Shown here one piece after another: positions 34,856 to 45,461 of a stretch of DNA of 64,000 nt (within the stretch, counting starts at the first letter, position 1; each line of letters starts with the position of its first letter). Both the position numbers and the translations under genes were made by a program. Source of the DNA: Sialis fuliginosa (lineage: Eukaryota > Arthropoda > Insecta > Megaloptera > Sialidae); assembly GCA_961205875.1 (NCBI GenBank), contig OY540811.1:23119248-23183247 (forward strand). The letters run 5' to 3'. The notes beneath the pieces were generated by a model. The model saw only the letters and a list, made by a program, of their open reading frames with translations, had not been told where the DNA came from and searched no databases.

Positions 34856-36520
34856 ATAGACTCTTAGAGATTAAGAATTATTTTAAGATCATCATGAAAT
34901 CTTTAAAGTTTAAAACACATATTTTTATTATCAATTTATGTACACTGTGCACGTAACTAAAAATAAAATAGTTTATCATAAAATATCTATAATACTTTAT
35001 ATCTACATACATATATACAAATATATAAACATAAGTATAACTTACTTTATATCATATTCGCCCTATGTATACAATGATATGGATACATTCAGAAGAGAAA
35101 AACTCAATTAAATTTGATAAGTTAGTTGCCTTCAGAGTTCTAACAGATTCTCGTAAATTGTAAAACTTATAAGAAAAATGTCTTTTCAGAAATGAGGCTT
35201 ATTAAAATAAAAAACTTGCGAATATCTATCTTCAGGACAGTCTTTCTAATACAGCGTAACAGTATGATTGACAAATATTTTTTATTTCGACGATCAGTAC
35301 AATTTGATAATGCAGTTATTTATTATAGAAGGAGTCAATTAAATATAATTGTTTTTTAATCGCAAAAAAATAAAAACAGTGGCGTCCTTGTCATTTAAAC
35401 TTTAATCTGATTGACTTTTATATTTGCAATGAATTAAAAATATGAATTTACAAAAAACGACTAATACCCGATTTCTTTTATCTGTATTACCAGTTTGATT
35501 GCATTGACAGCTTAGTACACACCTGTTAAATAGAAAATGCTAGATTCTGATTGGTCAATTTGGAGATTTTTGTATATGGCTATAACAAATAACAAACATT
35601 AATGAAACTGGAGATTAAACAGTTTTTATTAATAGTAGTGTTAAAATATAGAATTTTAGCTGCTTGATTAATAATTTTTTTTTGCCTTAAAAAGAAAGGT
35701 TTATTGTACAATGATAGAATAACAATTTATGTGATTCAAACGTTTCTTAATGACTAAAATAATAATAAATACAATAAAATATATATAATAAAAACTGCAA
35801 AGTTAATTTTTAAGATTCTTTACAATCTATAAAAGAATATTTAGAAAATATTTTATTTATATTATATATTTAAATACATTATATATTTTTATATTATTAT
35901 GAACACTGCCCCTGTAAGAAGACACGTTGAATTTAGTGATGATATTTTTAATGTCACGCCGTATTTTAATTTGTGCAAAATCGTCTCTAAGAAGTCCGCA
36001 CTTTGGTAGATGATTTCAAAGCGTTATTTTTTATTTTCCAGTGGCATTTTCCAGGGAAAACGTCTATTAATTAAAAAAAGAAATAATGTATAACATTTTA
36101 ATGTCCATAACGATTGATACGATACAAGAACAAGCCGACTTGGAAGCTTTTCAACTGTAATAAATAAACTAAAATGGATTTCTGTAACTATGTGCATAAG
36201 ATGTCACAAATCAAGTAAGAATAAATTAGAAGTTACAAAGTTATGTCAATTTTTTGATAAAATGATGTATTGAATTACATTTATGTATGTATAGTTGTAG
36301 TTAATAGTAAAAAACATCTGCCAAGTAAATGCACAGTGCTTCCTCGTGCTAAATTCACTAAAACCGATAGTGTTCAGATAAATTGTCTGGCATTGGTTAA
36401 CCATTTAATTTTTATACAAATTTTACTAAAATATCTTAGTTCGAATTTTTTCTTAAAACGCACCTGAATATTTTTTCATATATTTTTAATTTTTTGACAA
36501 TTTCAATCTAAATTTATGCA

Positions 36521-36600
36521 AATGTCAAAATGACATTTAAAACGTCAAAGTGACATTTAAAACGCCAAAGTGACATTTAAAACGTCAAAATGACACTTAA
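36521..36600. repeat. tandem array of four 20-bp units
   Basis: Four consecutive units of exactly 20 bases with consensus AACGTCAAAGTGACATTTAA, each differing at zero to two positions. Each unit contains the palindrome GTCA-AA(G/A)-TGAC. The related copy at 38226-38250 has little more than one unit, so the array expanded in this copy. Confidence 0.9.
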
Positions 36601-36943
36601 TATATCCAATCAAATATCAATTTAGAAAAACAAAACACGAATTTTTAAAATTAATTTAGATAAATCTTTGTAAGGGAATATTTTACAACAAACGTAGTAG
36701 ACCTATATTATAGGAAATTTAATTCTCTACAAAAAATATTCTATAAAATTTTCTCGTAACATGTGTCGTTCTTGAGATATCTTGAAAAAATAAATATTTT
36801 GGGGTGTCACCCCTCCCCCTTACACACGATTTTGATGATTTTGAAATGGGACCGTCCTCAAACCAAACCCAACCATCCGACCAAGTTTCAATAATATCGG
36901 TTCAGTGGTTCATGAGTTATGCGTGTGACAAGGATTCAGGGGA

Positions 36944-36990
36944 CAGACGGACGGACGGACGGACGGACACACGGACAGACAGACAGACAC
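36944..36990. repeat. GGAC/GACA microsatellite inside the repeat element
   Basis: GACGGACGGACGGACGGACGG is followed by ACACGGACAGACAGACAGACA. It expanded from the short GACAGACATACACGGAACG found at the same place in the 30.7 kb copy. Confidence 0.85.
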
Positions 36991-37128
36991 GGAACGAAAA
37001 GTGTTTGTCTTGACGTGAAACGGATAAATAAATTTAAAATTTTGAAATTGGAGAACTTTTTTTTTGTCTCAATCTGAAACGATCACATAGCTTCTCGTAT
37101 CTTCGATATTGCGAGGAAGCAAAACTAT

Positions 37129-37972
37129 AAAAATATATATTAGAAAGACAAAATTTGAACCATAAATAGAACTACCGAATAAATATGTACACCTACCTAC
37201 TCATTATTCTTACTTAAGTATTTCTTTCAACTGAAATAATCAATGATTTGAATTAATTCTTTATCTGCTACTAGTTTGATATAAAACAATTAAAATCGAA
37301 ACTTATTACTTACTTCTTAGAAAATAAGTAAGTCATAAAAAACGAGCATTCGAGAATATACTTAAGCAATTAATTCAAATTAAACAGCATTTTCACAGCT
37401 GCTTAAAGGTTGTCAAATAACATGTCTAACAATTAACATCGCAGAGACGATGCGTGTTATTTAAAAATTAGTTTAACCTAAATTTCGTTATTTTATTTAA
37501 GATTTTTAAAAAGTTTCCATTTGTCATCGTAAGGTTTCAATGTAAAGTAGTTTTATTTTTAATTTCATGCCGGCTTCACTTGTAAATATTTACACCACTT
37601 GGTAAAAGATCGATATAAAATTACGAATACATATTGCGCGTTTCTTTTACAATATTTGTATAAGGATTTTCGTAAGATGCGGACCTACGGCTGAAAAATA
37701 TGAAAATCTGCGATTTGTGAATACCCACACGCACCCAGATGTGATAAGCACAGATTTGTTATTTTATACATGTTTTTGAATTTCTTTGTTTCTCATATTT
37801 TATACGATGGACTTATACCTTACTTTCAAAATTAATTAATAATAAATTGTAAACGTTAATTAAAAACTTACTATTCCAGTTTTATTATCCTTTCTGTTAA
37901 AAATAACAACGTAATATTATGCTGTTTTATTAAAATATTAATTCATTTAATGAAAAATAAAAGTGAAACAGT
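37129..37972. other. gene-free AT-rich stretch between two repeat copies
   Basis: No supported gene. Unique-looking AT-rich DNA separates the two directly repeated elements. Confidence 0.4.
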
Positions 37973-38615
37973 AAAAAAAACATCTACCAAGTAAATGTAC
38001 AGTGCTTTCACGTGCTAAATTCACCAAAGGTAGTTCATTATTGAGTAATTTAAATAAAAACCGATAAAATGTTCAGATAAATCGGCTGGCATTAGTTAAC
38101 CATTTAAATTTTATACAATTTTACTAAAAAATATTAGTTCGAAATTTTTTTTAAGACGCACCTAATTATTTTTTCGTATATTTTTAATTTTATGACAATT
38201 TCAATCTAAATCTAAATTTATGTAAACGTCAAAATGACATTTAATATGTCAAAGTAAATATCAATTTAAAAAAAAAAACACTATTTTTTAAAGCAAATTG
38301 AGATAAATCTTTGTAAGGGAATATTTTACAACAAACGTTATATACCTATATTATAGAAAATTGAATGCTCTACAAAAAATATTCTATACAATTTTCACGT
38401 GACATGACAATGTGTTGTTCTTGAGATATCTTCAAAAAATAATTATTTTGGGATGTCACCCCTCTCCCTTACACAAGATTTTGAAATGGAACCGTCCTCA
38501 AGCCAGATCTGCCCATTCAACCAAATTTCATTAATACAAAAAAAATGTTTTTTTAGCCTTATTCTAAAACCACCACAAAGCTTCTCGTTTCTTCGATATT
38601 TGAGGAAGCAATAAA
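37973..38615 (+). mobile_element. GCTTCTCG-hairpin family element, copy 3
   Basis: Shares the start AAAAACATCTACCAAGTAAA, CAGTGCTTTCACGTGCTAAA, the CACCCCTC block, and the end GCTTCTCGTTTCTTCGATAT-TGAGGAAGC with the 36.3 kb copy, in the same orientation. The segment with the microsatellite is deleted. Together with the 36.3 kb copy it forms a direct repeat about 1.7 kb apart. Confidence 0.65.
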
Positions 38616-41365
38616 ATATAATAATAGAAAATACTACATTTTTATTAGATATTCCAGCAAAATTATACATTTTTGTATTATTATATACATATATGAATAT
38701 TTAGAAATATTAATTTGAAGTAAAAAAAAAAACATTTTTCCTATCAGGATCTTTAAGGCCTGTTTCCAATTTTTAACATGGAATTTCAAATATTCTTGTT
38801 ATGTATCAAATTAACCTAGAATTGATGTAATATTTGGAAAAAGTAATTTAAAGCAGATTTTTTTCTATATTTGCAATTCCGTTAATCATCAAAACTTCCA
38901 TTGCCAAAATTTGTAGGATTATTTTGACTACAGATTCTTTACAGATAAAGAGATCGTATTGCTATCCAGAATTTGGTATTTTAAACATAAAATCAATTTC
39001 CAGTTTTGTTCCTACTTATGATAAAAATAATATGTTAATAGTAAATTTTTAATTTTTTAAATTAAAATTAAAAATTTTATGTGATTTATGTATCCGATAT
39101 TGAGTATAATAATTCTTACCAAAACTGTAACATTTTTTTTTACATTTAGTATTATTTAAATTTTGAAAGAAGTGCAAAAACCCATTTATGAAACAATTAA
39201 ACATATAAATAAAACATGTAATATTCATTAAATGAGTGTGAAAAAATGACTAAAAAAGTCATATAAGATTGTGTATATATTCTTGTTTATTTCTTATAAA
39301 CATATGCCATCGTATATTTTCATTTTAATACGGAAATTTATTCTACCGTTGTAAACAGACATAAATTAATCGTAACATTTGGCATCGGACGTGCTTTATG
39401 CATTGACCTTAAATATTGGTGAAATAGATAATGGGTGGTTTCACAAAAGATCCAGAAGACATTTATACAAATTGATTTACTTTTATTACGGTAATTCCAT
39501 GTCTTGACGTAGTTTTAATATATGATATTGAGTTTTATATGTCACATATGTATTTTCACAATAAATTTTATTTACTATAACAAATTTAAATTTAAGTCAA
39601 TTGGAAATTTTGTTACAATATACAAAATATATTTATTATCATTTCTACATATATTGAGAATAATATTTATACACATAAGACAGTAAAATAGTAAAATTGT
39701 ATAAAAATTAAATGCTTAAGCAATGCTAGGCAATTTATTTGATTTTTGTTTACATTGTTCAATAATTAACTACCTTTGGTGAATTTAGCACGAGAAAGCA
39801 CTGTGCAGATATTTTATTACTAACTACCCCTTAATGACAATCAACATTATATCGCATACATGCATATTTTATTACAATGTTCTATATATAACTATACAGA
39901 AACTAGAAACATACATAATTTAAAAGTAAAATGTATAAATAAACAATACACTCCCATGCAATACATGCACATTACATTTAGTAATTTAAACATTGAATCA
40001 GTGGCCTAAACATCAACAAAAAATACAGGAGAATAAGAATACACATGATAATAAATCGATCTAAAACCCTGTGGTAGTGATAAACAACAGTGGTTGATTG
40101 AGGTCAGTGATTTAATATCGGAACAAATCGATTCCGTCGCCTTCGATTTGGCGACACGGTAGGGAACTAACATAAGATAAATACAAGTGGGAAGTTGCCA
40201 GCTGGTTAGCCAGACTACAAGGCGACAAACATAGCTACTGCTATACGCACTAGACTTGCCAACAGACTATATATATATTATATATGTATGTATGTATGTA
40301 TAATTTTCATCCATTACTACATTTTTATAGGATGTTTGTGTGTACTTGCAGATTTGATTTATATTTGCGTAAATTGATGAAAAGTGAACGTTTTGATAAA
40401 AATGTTGAAAATAAATAAAAGATGAGTAAAATGTTTGTCTTATGAAAAGTATAAATATTTGCGTTATTATTAAAATATATCTTCCCATGATCGGCCCATT
40501 GGAAACTTCCTTTCTATCTTGTGTTCTTGTCAAACAAATCTTAACACGACAGACAATTAGACGACATAGCCACCTACAATTAACGTCAAGATAAATGAGA
40601 ACGCATAGTATCACGAAAGAGCTATCAGAAGAAGAAGAAATCCAGCTGACAAAAATCTATATATATAAAAAAAAAAAATAGATATTACCTTAATACCTGA
40701 ATAGGTACATTATCTAAAAATATCGTATTGTGTGTTATTTTTAAATCAAAATGATAAATTTGATATTCAGAATACAAAAATATTACTAAACTTATATAAT
40801 GTAATAAAAATATGATAAAAATATATCAGAAACCAAATATCCTAAGATTATTTTTAGACATATACAAGATTTATTCGTATTCATATAAAAATAAAAATCT
40901 GTCTTGTCAAAAAAGACACGATTATATCTGGTGTTTTTATTTTTGTCTGAATTTACAAAATCTTTTGGTTGAATAGGCCAAGGGCAGAGATTTGGATACC
41001 AAAACACACAAGTCTACACGTTACGAAATATGTTTATAAAACTAAACAATCATTATGTTTTCCAAGAAATAAAAATATATCCACAAATATACTTTAGACA
41101 TAGTGTTATATAATTTAACAGAAGCTTCTTATGTCTTACGCTCTTTTTAATCTTATATTTACAAAGGGAATATAAAATCATATATAACATGACAAAGGAT
41201 AAAAAATCAAGTTATTTCTACATACTTTTGTTTTCAACCCAAACTAAGTAGACGATAGAACATTTTTAATAATTTAAATCAGATTATTAATAAAAAAGAT
41301 ATTAAATATAACAGCATAGACATTGAGCATGGACCACGCATTCTGTATTAACAACATGGTCAGTG
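38616..41365. other. gene-free stretch with repeat fragments
   Basis: No supported gene. It contains a 51-base inverted fragment of the GCTTCTCG family start at 39768-39818 (GGTGAATTTAGCACGAGAAA…), a GC-richer patch at 40080-40260 with a hairpin GTCGCC-TTCGATTT-GGCGAC at 40136-40155, and a GAGCTGTC-family copy at 40482-40672. The remaining DNA is AT-rich. Confidence 0.45.
40482..40672 (+). repeat. GAGCTGTC dispersed repeat, copy 3
   Basis: Starts CCATGATCGGCCCATTGGAA, has ACTTCCTTTCTATCTTGTG, and ends GAGCTATCAGAAGAAGAAGA … CAGCTGACAAAAATCTATAT followed by A-rich DNA. The same blocks in the same order occur at 57001-57165. The A-rich/TATATA 3' end could indicate a retroposed origin. Confidence 0.55.
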
Positions 41366-41368
41366 TAA

Positions 41369-41507
41369 TGCCGTGTTCAGACCGAAAAAACAAAACAGCA
41401 ACATCGTGTCTTTTTGACAAAAGTGCAATAAAGCCTATGCATTTTTAAATACGACGTGTTTTCAAACACCGTGTTGCTGTTTTGTTTTCTTTGGTGTGAA
41501 CACCGCA
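41369..41507. mobile_element. 139-bp PIF/Harbinger-like MITE (TAA target site), copy 1
   Basis: TAA occurs on both sides (41366-41368, 41508-41510). The ends TGCCGTGTTCAGACC and (complement) TGCGGTGTTCACACC are inverted, and inner blocks AAAACAAAACAGCAACA and TGTTGCTGTTTTGTTTTC continue the palindrome. Three-base TWA duplications and small size fit Harbinger-type MITEs. The family recurs at 54849-54953. Confidence 0.8.
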
Positions 41508-41510
41508 TAA

Positions 41511-42788
41511 TATTTCAAAAATTGATGATGTTGGGATATATCTATCTTTATTTCAAATTGTAAGAAGAATGAAATAATTACACTCCTATTTAAATAAGAA
41601 CAAGTATATCCCAACGTATTTTTTATCTCTTTCTTTTGACACAACTCTGTTTTCGAGTCAAAGGCGTAGTTCATGCCATATGTCTATGATATACAAACAT
41701 AAAAATCTTAGCAAATATTATATAATTAGGTATAAGTCAATTTAATGTAAAAAACATTTTATTCACCTATTGCCTGTTACCTGTAATAAAGTATTTATAG
41801 AATACTGATATTGATCTTATTCAAGTCCCTTGACTTCAATCTTGAAACACCTTGATACAACTAATATAAAAATAACAGGAAATAACTAATTGATGTTTTC
41901 TTTCGTTTATTGATATGATCAAGCTGTTGCAGGAATTAATTAATCAGATTGTGAGTAATATCTTTCATAATATTTATAAAATATACTAATTATTATCAGT
42001 TAATACATTTATTGTAAACATATTTTTATGTTTTAATAATAATATAATAGTTATAATAAGATTATGAAAATATTAGTATTTTTAATAGGTATATTATCAT
42101 GTATTTTCATAATTTATAAAGAATACTCATAAAAAAATAATTTTATTTTCAGCAAAATAATATTGATATTCATTTTGCGTATTTGTTATAAAAACATATC
42201 AGAATAAGAAAATATCATTGTTAAGATGTATTAATTTTTTTATATGGGTAATTTTTATTTTGAATAAATTATAACGTTATACATTATGGTGCGTCTTGAC
42301 TTCGAACGAACTAAACGATCCGAGTATTATTTGGCTATAATTTTTTAAAAATGATGCATATGAACAGTTTCCGTTGACATATTTTTTTTTTATTTCTTGA
42401 CAATTTATATAATACTAAAAAATACCACTTTTACAACACTCAAATCCACTTTAAAACTAAAAACAGTTGTGGAAATAGGGCGAGCACAACGAACGGCTGA
42501 GCTCGTTCGGTTCGTCCGTAGTAAATTGCTCAAATTAAGATGTGTTATTTGTGTGGTTAAGGGGAATATATGCGATACTACATATTTTTTTTAATAATTA
42601 TAATCCCGTGTCTTTGCCAATATCCATAATCTTGTCGAACCTGGAAAAATTATTATCTCCTTTTACATTTTACAGAGGGCATAGTTACACATGGAAAAAA
42701 ATGTATATGATAAAAATTAATTCCATTCATTTTTCCAGTTAGGGGATTTGACTTTTATAAGGCATAACCATAGTTTTTGTCTGTTTTA
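41511..42788. other. gene-free AT-rich stretch with one CpG-rich patch
   Basis: No supported gene. At 42476-42525 there is a local CpG-rich patch (GGGCGAGCACAACGAACGGC, CTCGTTCGGTTCGTCCG), and a related ACTTCGAACGAACTAAACGA lies at 42300-42319 in rough inverted orientation, so this may be an eroded transposon of about 230 bp. Confidence 0.4.
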
Positions 42789-43047
42789 AGGGTTCCGAAG
42801 AAACCCTATTAATCTCACTTTGTCGTCCGTCCGTCCATTTCACTCAAAGCCAAATACCTCGTAAACTATATAAGCTAGAAACTTGAAATTTTTACTGAAC
42901 ATGTAAAATGACACTCTCTAGTAAAATATCTACAAATTTATTGAATAAATAATTTTTCAGGGGGGGCAATAAGGAGCTAAAGCTAGGTAAAAAAATCTTT
43001 TTTTTTATACCAAGGCATGTGGCACGTTAAAATGTATAACCAATTAT
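42789..43047 (+). mobile_element. AGGGTTCC-family MITE, 3'-truncated copy
   Basis: Begins AGGGTTCCGAAGAAACCCTA, continues TCTCACTTTGTCGTCCGTCC and AACTATATAAGCTAGAAAC, and stops after CACGTTAAAATGTATAACCA. The second half found in the other copies is missing. Confidence 0.7.
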
Positions 43048-43707
43048 TGATTATAGCAATTGTCGTTTTTCTGCCGGGTATATGAGGGTTAAAGACTCAA
43101 GAAGACACTTCGATATAGAGGTAAATAAAAAGAAATGTCAATATTGTCTTTAATACCAATTAAACGGAGTTTACTATAAAAGTATATCTGAATTTAATTA
43201 ATTAGATAATGACAGAATTTTATCCTCAACGTTATAAGAGTACATACATTTCTAGTTCAGTGACTTATATTTTTATTGATTTTCTATATTTAGAGTTTGT
43301 TTGTATTTGAACCTTTTTGAATAGAAAATAATTCTTGGTTAGGAAACATTATGTACGCACATTATTAACTTTTCACGGAATTTTTACATGAATGAGTTTG
43401 TGTCTAATTATAGAACAAACCGGGAGCATGATTGTGTTCGTTTATACATTGTTTATATTTTATAGACATACATTTTATATTGTTTTATTCATTTTCGAAT
43501 GTTATATGGTTTTAATGAAATTGTTTATTTGTATAAAATTTTACTTTTTAATAAATAAAAATAAAGTATTATGTATGAAGGGAGTGTTACTCAATGTATA
43601 TTTAAAAAAGAGGCTATAAATAAATATAAACTTAATATTAATATTATTACATACTTCTTTAAATTATGTTTCTTTGAATATATTAGAACTTTTTATTTTT
43701 ATTTTAG
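43048..43707. other. gene-free AT-rich stretch upstream of candidate exons
   Basis: The frame at 43392-43619 is Phe/Ile/Tyr-rich as expected for random AT-rich DNA. Nothing else is supported. Confidence 0.35.
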
Positions 43708-43755
43708 GAAAGCATAGAAGGTTCTGGTACTAGTCTTGAATGCTTTAAGAGCAAG
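43708..43755 (+). other. possible 48-base internal exon
   Basis: A TTTTATTTTAG acceptor precedes 43708 and AAG|GTATAC forms a donor at 43755-43761. Between them, one frame is open for 16 codons with no AT bias (reads ESIEGSGTSLECFKSK). Its frame does not join cleanly to the frame at 43921: exon 2 would need two leading bases, whereas the open frame here ends on a whole codon. So if both are real they are not spliced directly in these frames. Confidence 0.15.
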
Positions 43756-43920
43756 GTATACTTTTTTTAGAACTGATAGGCTACTTTTTTTAATTTTAAT
43801 GAATCTTACTAGCAAAACAAATACATCTTTATTAAATCATTTTAATTACCAAAATCCGCAATTATAGTTTTTTTTTTTTTTTAAATACCTTTTTATTTTG
43901 TTTATGTTTTTTCTCCAGTT

Positions 43921-44160
43921 ATGAACAAAGTAAACCCAGAGACACCTAGTAATGAACACTTGAAAATATTCCAAAATGATAAGTACTACGACACAAAAGT
44001 TATAAAATATAAAGAATCGCTAAATGTACCTAATCACTTCATGAATCATTTACATAAGAAAATACAAGTGCCGAATCGCGATGTTTATTTGTACACTATT
44101 TTTAAACAAAATGATCAATTGTCATCAAATCACGCTGTAAGACAGTTAATTGTATGTTGA
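43921..44160 (+). CDS. possible small terminal exon or small ORF, unknown protein
   Basis: An ATG-initiated frame of 79 codons whose composition (Asn, Lys, Gln, His, Pro mixed; few Phe/Ile runs) looks more like protein than the surrounding AT-rich frames. It is directly preceded by a long T-rich tract ending TTTTCTCCAG (43909-43918), a good 3' splice site, so the ATG lies two bases into the exon. AATAAA at 44331 could be its polyadenylation signal. No domain, signal peptide or membrane segment is visible: the chain is hydrophilic (MNKVNPETPSNEHLKIF … HAVRQLIVC). I do not recognise it. It may be the last exon of a lineage-specific gene or chance. Confidence 0.3.
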   Translation: MNKVNPETPSNEHLKIFQNDKYYDTKVIKYKESLNVPNHFMNHLHKKIQVPNRDVYLYTIFKQNDQLSSNHAVRQLIVC

Positions 44161-44265
44161 TTAATTAATATTAGTAATGAAGTAATGACAGTTATCAAAT
44201 ATCAAAACATATTTCTAATTTAGTATATCTAATTTTAAAATGTTCAACCTGGCGTATTGTCCAAG

Positions 44266-44287
44266 ACTGGTGCCAGTACCTTATTTA
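44266..44287. repeat. 22-bp word shared exactly with 52143-52164
   Basis: The word begins ACTGGTGCCAGTACCTT and includes a small hairpin ACTGG-TG-CCAGT. An exact 22-base match in the same orientation 7.9 kb apart is not explained by AT composition. A related inverted word (GGTTCTGGTACTAGTCTTG) lies at 43721-43739. It could be an element end, but no element body could be delimited. Confidence 0.5.
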
Positions 44288-44330
44288 TATAGAGTATCAT
44301 TTAATATTTTTATAATTAGAGTACCTACGT

Positions 44331-44336
44331 AATAAA
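44331..44336 (+). terminator. possible polyadenylation signal
   Basis: AATAAA 171 bases after the stop of the candidate exon at 43921-44160. Such hexamers are frequent by chance in this AT-rich DNA. Confidence 0.2.
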
Positions 44337-44458
44337 ATGTCTTATACAGAGTTACGGCATTTCAACATAGAACGATTCGTACTTAACGAAAGTGGTATAT
44401 TTTTCGGATATGACGGTATTATTTATTTTATAACTTAAATTTTAAAATATGTAAACGT

Positions 44459-45453
44459 TAGGGTTTGCAATCCCGCAATGCGGGATCCCGCATTCCCGCG
44501 GGATCCCGCACGTTTTGGAGATCTGCGGATCCCGCACTGAAAATGCGAGATCCGCGCGGAATTTTTTTAACATTAAATTTGTAGGTCGCGTGAGTTTTGA
44601 ATACTTATAAAGCGTAAATATGGATAAAAAAGGTAACAATTTTGAAAAAAAAAATTAAGGTTGAGATGACTGAATATGAAACTAGTGAAATAAATTATAT
44701 CTTGTTCACGATTAGTTAAGTGGTTACATACCTCCAGAATTAAAAAAAAAAAAACGTTCGAAAAATGTGACTGCACAACCGATTAAAACATGCCAGGATT
44801 CGCGCGACTCAGGCGACGAAAGAAGCTCGAACAGCCCGCAGATTACAAAAAAAAAAAAAAAAAAATACGAAATACAAAAATTTAGAAGAAGAATGGCAGA
44901 TTAAATGAAAGTTAACCACAAAAATTTAATACACAAAATTCGTGTTTTCTCAAAACTATCTTTTTCTATACGATCTACACGATATTTTTTAACAGATTGT
45001 CCCTAAAATTCAATCGTAAATAATGATATTTAGTGGTCTAGTTTTACGTGACTTACCGTATATACCAGCGCGGCGTAAAAGGCGACCTACGTATAAAACA
45101 AAGGCTAATTTATACGCAACGAAGGACTTAAAAAAATTGAAATGGATAATCGAACAAAAAGACAAAAGTAGTTAGAAGCATCTTGTACTTGTACCTAACA
45201 TATTAGACAATCTCTTATTCACAGGTGTATTTTATGGATTTTACGTCGGTCTATACGGTACGTGTTACGTTTACGTATCATATGTTACCACTATGAAACT
45301 AGTTTTTATTATTTAATTGTCATGTTAACTAAATAATAGTAATTTTAAGCATGAATAATAAAAATTTTGGAAAAACTGCGGGATCCCGCGGGATTTGCAG
45401 ATTTCCCGCAAAATTCCCGCGGGAAAAAAAAGTCTGCGGGATTGCAAACCCTA
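44459..45453. mobile_element. hAT-like element with GCGGGATCCCGC subterminal repeats
   Basis: The ends TAGGGTTTGCAATCCCGCA and TGCGGGATTGCAAACCCTA are perfect inverted copies and obey the hAT rule YARNG. The flanking 8-mers are GTAAACGT (44451-44458) and ATAAACGT (45454-45461), identical at seven of eight bases, fitting an 8-bp target duplication. Subterminal iterations of GCGGGATCCCGC/CCCGCGGGA occur at 44478-44560 and 45370-45440. The 0.8-kb interior contains no intact transposase. A hydrophilic stretch near 44760-44900 ending in a poly-A run may be a relic of the N-terminal linker. It is non-autonomous. Confidence 0.82.
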
Positions 45454-45461
45454 ATAAACGT

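Larger units (their letters stand above)
30926..36307. other. 5.4-kb gene-poor AT-rich stretch
   Basis: No supported gene. Recognised pieces are a repeat scrap at 31600-31830 (GTTCCGTAAAAACGAAACAC…, an insect-type GTTCCGT/CCGTCTCTCTGTC repeat that also contains a short spurious frame), a GC-richer patch at 32630-32720 that I cannot assign, and TCTCG repeat at 34706-34855. The rest is AT-rich. Confidence 0.45.
36308..37128 (+). mobile_element. GCTTCTCG-hairpin family element, longest copy
   Basis: Begins AAAAAACATCTGCCAAGTAA, CACAGTGCTTCCTCGTGCTA, and ends with a hairpin made of GCTTCTCG and CGAGGAAGC (37091-37121) followed by AAAACTATAA. Copies at 37973-38615 and 30527-30925 share body and end. 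A 3' hairpin near the terminus suggests a Helitron-type end, but there is no clear CTRR and no TC start, so the class is open. Inside are a 4x20-bp tandem array (36521-36600) and a GGAC/GACA microsatellite (36944-36990). A short frame at 36804-37013 spans the microsatellite and is not a gene. Confidence 0.65.

Noticed and set aside
36521..36600. Regular 20-bp repeats resembling a CRISPR array
   Set aside because: Units are contiguous with no spacers, and the setting is a eukaryotic transposon copy.
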